A stretch of 64,000 nt of DNA from JAJVID01 sp035714085. GTDB taxonomy: Bacteria; Acidobacteriota; Blastocatellia; RBC074. A model generated the notes under the pieces. It saw only the letters and a program-made list of their open reading frames with translations. It was not told the origin of the DNA and made no database searches. Shown piece after piece: positions 62,016 through 64,000 of this stretch. Position 1 is the first letter of the stretch, and each line of letters starts with the position of its first letter. The position numbers and the translations under genes are program-made. The stretch spans positions 39,209 through 103,208 of the forward strand of contig DASTMP010000362.1 in assembly GCA_035714085.1 (NCBI GenBank). Reading direction: 5' to 3'.

Positions 62016-62704
62016 AGATTACAGGTATCGCACAATAGTTGCAGGTTGCACGGGTCGTTTATTCCCCAAAGATTCAATGGAACAATGTGATCATAGTGTG
62101 ATCTTCTATCAGTGCATAAGATCCCAGATAGGTCTTTATTGCAGAAAACGCATCTTGCGCGGTCACGACAATATACTGCTTTCTTCACCCAGGTTGGCAC
62201 GTGCTGTCTCTTAATCACGCCTTTCTTGTCTGTAAAAGACAGCGGAATTCTGACCACGCCTGTTTGTAGATACTGGGAGACGGCAAGATTGAATTTCAAG
62301 AGAAATGCTCGATTCCCAAAGAGGAGATAGAAGACCTCTTCCGTCATCTTTTCCCACATCTCATAAAAAGCCTCTTTTTGAGAGAGATGCCAGTTATAGA
62401 AATCATCTGAAGGATCATCATCTTCATCAGGTACTTTTAGCGAACAATACGATTCGAATGATTGGTGTGGGATGTCATAGGCCGTCAGCGTGTCATCTAT
62501 GTCAGTGATATCGTCCATATCGTAACAGTCGCCATCTTTGCGATAGTTACGGCTCACCCAAGTCGAAATCATTGCCCAGATGTAATAATGGAGAAGCGAA
62601 GTTTTCGAGTATTTGACCAGGCAGTTAAGAATCTCAGGGCTATTCCAGTCCACTTCTTCGAGAAATTCTGGTGTTTCAATGCACCGTTCTACAAGAGAGG
62701 CCAT
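61946..62704 (-). CDS. HNH endonuclease
   Basis: About 252 residues from the ATG at 62704. A helical N-terminal half (HYYIWAMISTWVSRNYRKDG, YDMDDITDIDDTLTAYDIPH) precedes a C-terminal HNH nuclease: YCRDRARCVFCNKDLSGILC, then SHYDHIVPLNLWGINDPCNL and QLLCDTCNLQKSG. CxxC pairs bind zinc and the DHI..N..CxxCN residues form the beta-beta-alpha metal site. An in-frame upstream extension (to 62848) lacks coding character. It is opposite in direction to the element operon and lower in G+C, so it may be a later cargo insertion, possibly defence-related. Confidence 0.82.
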   Translation of the reverse strand: MASLVERCIETPEFLEEVDWNSPEILNCLVKYSKTSLLHYYIWAMISTWVSRNYRKDGDCYDMDDITDIDDTLTAYDIPHQSFESYCSLKVPDEDDDPSDDFYNWHLSQKEAFYEMWEKMTEEVFYLLFGNRAFLLKFNLAVSQYLQTGVVRIPLSFTDKKGVIKRQHVPTWVKKAVYCRDRARCVFCNKDLSGILCTDRRSHYDHIVPLNLWGINDPCNLQLLCDTCNLQKSGGQAETGFLYSVWWETDNS

Positions 62705-62878
62705 TGAGTAGATGCGTCGTAAAATCAAAGTTTGCACAGTATCACCTATGCGGTATGGCAAATATGGTTTTCTTGTCTGCGCCGAGTTGCCGCAAGGCCA
62801 CCTTTTTAGCGCATTGCCGCCTTCCTTGCGAGTTTCGGGCGAGGGCAAAGGCTGAGCGGGCTATGAACTTTGAAAAGC

Positions 62879-63376
62879 CTACATGGCCTGCTGGTCTGGA
62901 GCAGCGCCTGGTTCCGTGTCCTCTACCTCTACTACCTTCTCGACCTCTGTAGGCCAAGCACCCCGGCCGTTGCCGCCCTTGAACATGATGCGCCCGTTCG
63001 GTTGCACAGAGGATACAACAAACTCCTCTACCCACTCCCGTTGCTCTCCCGCTAACTCGAACTGGTGGCGGACACGGACGCAGTCCCCCGGTTTGAGTTG
63101 GAGCAGCTCCAGAGCTGCCTTATTTCGGACGAATAGTTCGTCCGCGATTTTAGCGGACGCTATAAGTGATGAGTCGGTATCGACTGTAAGTCCCAATGCA
63201 GAGGCAAACTCAATCTGTCGCTCCGAGGCCGTGTACTCAGCCGCTTTGGACAGTATCGCGGGGCCGACGAAGGTGTGTATCCGCGCCGCAGCTACTTCCC
63301 GTGTGTCGTTTGTAATGTCGATGCCGAGGGCGGCAGCAATTTGCCGCTGGAAATCCGTCGGCGGATCGAGGCGCAT
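62879..63376 (-). CDS. Unknown protein with two related N-terminal repeats
   Basis: 165 residues. AGGAG lies eight bases before the ATG at 63376, which is preferred over a longer start at 63478. Two segments resemble each other: DFQRQIAAALGIDITNDTRE.., VAAARIHTFV and ERQIEFASALGLTVDTDSSL.., IASAKIADEL. The ~70 C-terminal residues look like a small beta-barrel (LKPGDCVRVRHQFELAGEQR, EWVEEFVVSSVQPNGRIMFK). The repeat could be a small helical DNA- or protein-binding unit. I do not recognise the family. It lies between the HNH gene and the HEPN/Toprim-N-like gene. Confidence 0.65.
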   Translation of the reverse strand: MRLDPPTDFQRQIAAALGIDITNDTREVAAARIHTFVGPAILSKAAEYTASERQIEFASALGLTVDTDSSLIASAKIADELFVRNKAALELLQLKPGDCVRVRHQFELAGEQREWVEEFVVSSVQPNGRIMFKGGNGRGAWPTEVEKVVEVEDTEPGAAPDQQAM

Positions 63377-63723
63377 GTCCTTGTTCTCCTGACGCCGAAC
63401 ATGAATTATGCGGATGGCGATGGTGTATGGTGTTAGCCGCTTAATTCTGAGCCGTGAAAACAGAAGCAAAAAGGCCATCCGCGCTTAGGGGGCAATTCGG
63501 CTGCTTGCCCCTTTATAGCGGTTGACTGCGCGCGGCATTCTACACACGCTATGATCCGACTTCAACATTCGCCGCAATGAAAGCCAGGTTCATCGCCGGG
63601 CTATTGGTGATCTTGTCCAGTGGATTGACCGCCGCACCTCTGGCATCAAGATTGGCCGTGATGAGCCACGCGTATATAATCTGCCCGCTTAGCCGATATC
63701 CGCAAATCAACCAGGGGAGCTAT
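63377..63723. other. Divergent intergenic region with a hairpin
   Basis: It carries the promoters of the two divergent genes. GGGGCAA / TTGCCCC arms around nine bases lie at 63489-63511, followed by TTTATA on the plus strand. TATGAT (63550-63555) is a possible -10 for the rightward gene. A start at 63577 would be in frame with that gene and is discussed there. Confidence 0.4.
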
Positions 63724-64000
63724 ATGGGCAGTTACTCCACACTTAAAATTGGAAACCTTCGCGTATTAGACACAAAATGGGATTGGGAGCCGGAAGTGAT
63801 GACCCTTTTCACCGAAGCGGACAAAATAGTTATGCCTTATAAAGAGGCCGTGGAGATAAGCGAGGATGAAGACGAAGATTATCTCCCAGAATATTATTTC
63901 GCCTATTCAGCCCCACTCAATATTGTGAAAGATCGCCTAGAACTCATGGGCTACACTCTCAGGAGAGTTCGACAAACATTTGATACGCTCCTGGAAGAGG
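63724..64000 (+). CDS. HEPN/Toprim-associated N-terminal domain protein (cut by window edge)
   Basis: 92 codons are visible: MGSYSTLKIGNLRVLDTKWD, WEPEVMTLFTEADKIVMPYK.., then DEDEDYLPEYYFAYSAPLNI and VKDRLELMGYTLRRVRQTFD. The opening MGSY..L.I....V.....WEPEVMTLFxExDK pattern matches the N-terminal domain found in front of HEPN or Toprim nuclease domains in large proteins linked to phage defence. GGGGAG six bases before the ATG supports this start; the frame is open 49 codons further up to an ATG at 63577. The effector domain is outside the window. Confidence 0.65.
   Translation, partial: MGSYSTLKIGNLRVLDTKWDWEPEVMTLFTEADKIVMPYKEAVEISEDEDEDYLPEYYFAYSAPLNIVKDRLELMGYTLRRVRQTFDTLLEE

Noticed and set aside
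62705..62848. N-terminal extension of the HNH protein
   Set aside because: The 48 extra codons are Arg/Pro-rich without coding character, and the next ATG (62704) begins the plausible protein.

Overview
The window looks like a chromosome segment of an Acidobacteriota bacterium, most likely class Blastocatellia. This rests on gene families, not on a marker gene. There are four full-length FtsX/MacB-type permeases of the ADOP class (acidobacterial duplicated orphan permeases), three of them next to a PadR regulator. There are also ECF sigma / Ser-Thr kinase pairs, a sortilin-type BNR propeller protein, planctomycete-type cytochrome c, and many IS scars.

Layout. 0-7 kb holds the 3' half of an MFS transporter, an exported GH127 glycosidase, isocitrate lyase, a monofunctional transglycosylase and an alpha/beta hydrolase. 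7-14.4 kb is a minus-strand PadR-ADOP cluster in which one member is a chimera of an ADOP N-terminus and a class-C beta-lactamase-fold serine hydrolase. 14.4-21.3 kb has the BNR protein, two copies of a 281-bp direct repeat carrying a transposase scar, an ankyrin/cytochrome c protein, and an intact ECF sigma gene followed by a gutted kinase gene. 21.5-31 kb has a TPR/double aspartyl-protease protein, an orphan colicin-immunity-like gene, an SDR, a gutted ECF gene followed by an intact kinase-TPR gene, and an MFS exporter. 31-38.7 kb has a methyltransferase, an XRE regulator, a PQQ-type propeller protein, a LytS/LytR-type two-component pair, a retropepsin-like protease and a nucleotidyltransferase-like gene. 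38.7-49.2 kb has IS256 and IS66 scars separated by a REP-like palindrome, a PadR-ADOP pair, a beta-barrel protein, two tiny paralogous MKIK peptides translationally coupled to a Tat-exported nitronate-monooxygenase-like enzyme, an O-methyltransferase behind a leader hairpin, and several small genes and scars. 49.4-54.3 kb has a Tn554-type integrase/TnpC pair and a fourth ADOP whose PadR gene is frameshifted.

From 55,343 to beyond the right edge lies an integrated mobile element. A 45-nt 3' fragment of tRNA-Phe marks its left boundary, immediately beside a tyrosine recombinase. A tight co-directional operon follows, with coupled start and stop codons: an HTH protein, a DUF3987-type primase/helicase-like protein, zinc-ribbon proteins, a coiled-coil protein and a terminase-small-subunit-like protein. 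A 12-bp iteron-like repeat occurs five times around the DUF3987 3' end. No capsid, tail or large-terminase gene is visible in the 8.6 kb seen. The distal part has a different character: an HNH endonuclease, an unknown protein and the start of a HEPN/Toprim-N-like gene. The best reading is a phage-satellite-like or cryptic integrative element with defence-type cargo. This is the most interesting region of the window.

Genome plasticity is the common theme: many genes exist as intact/broken pairs, chimeras or frameshifted copies.
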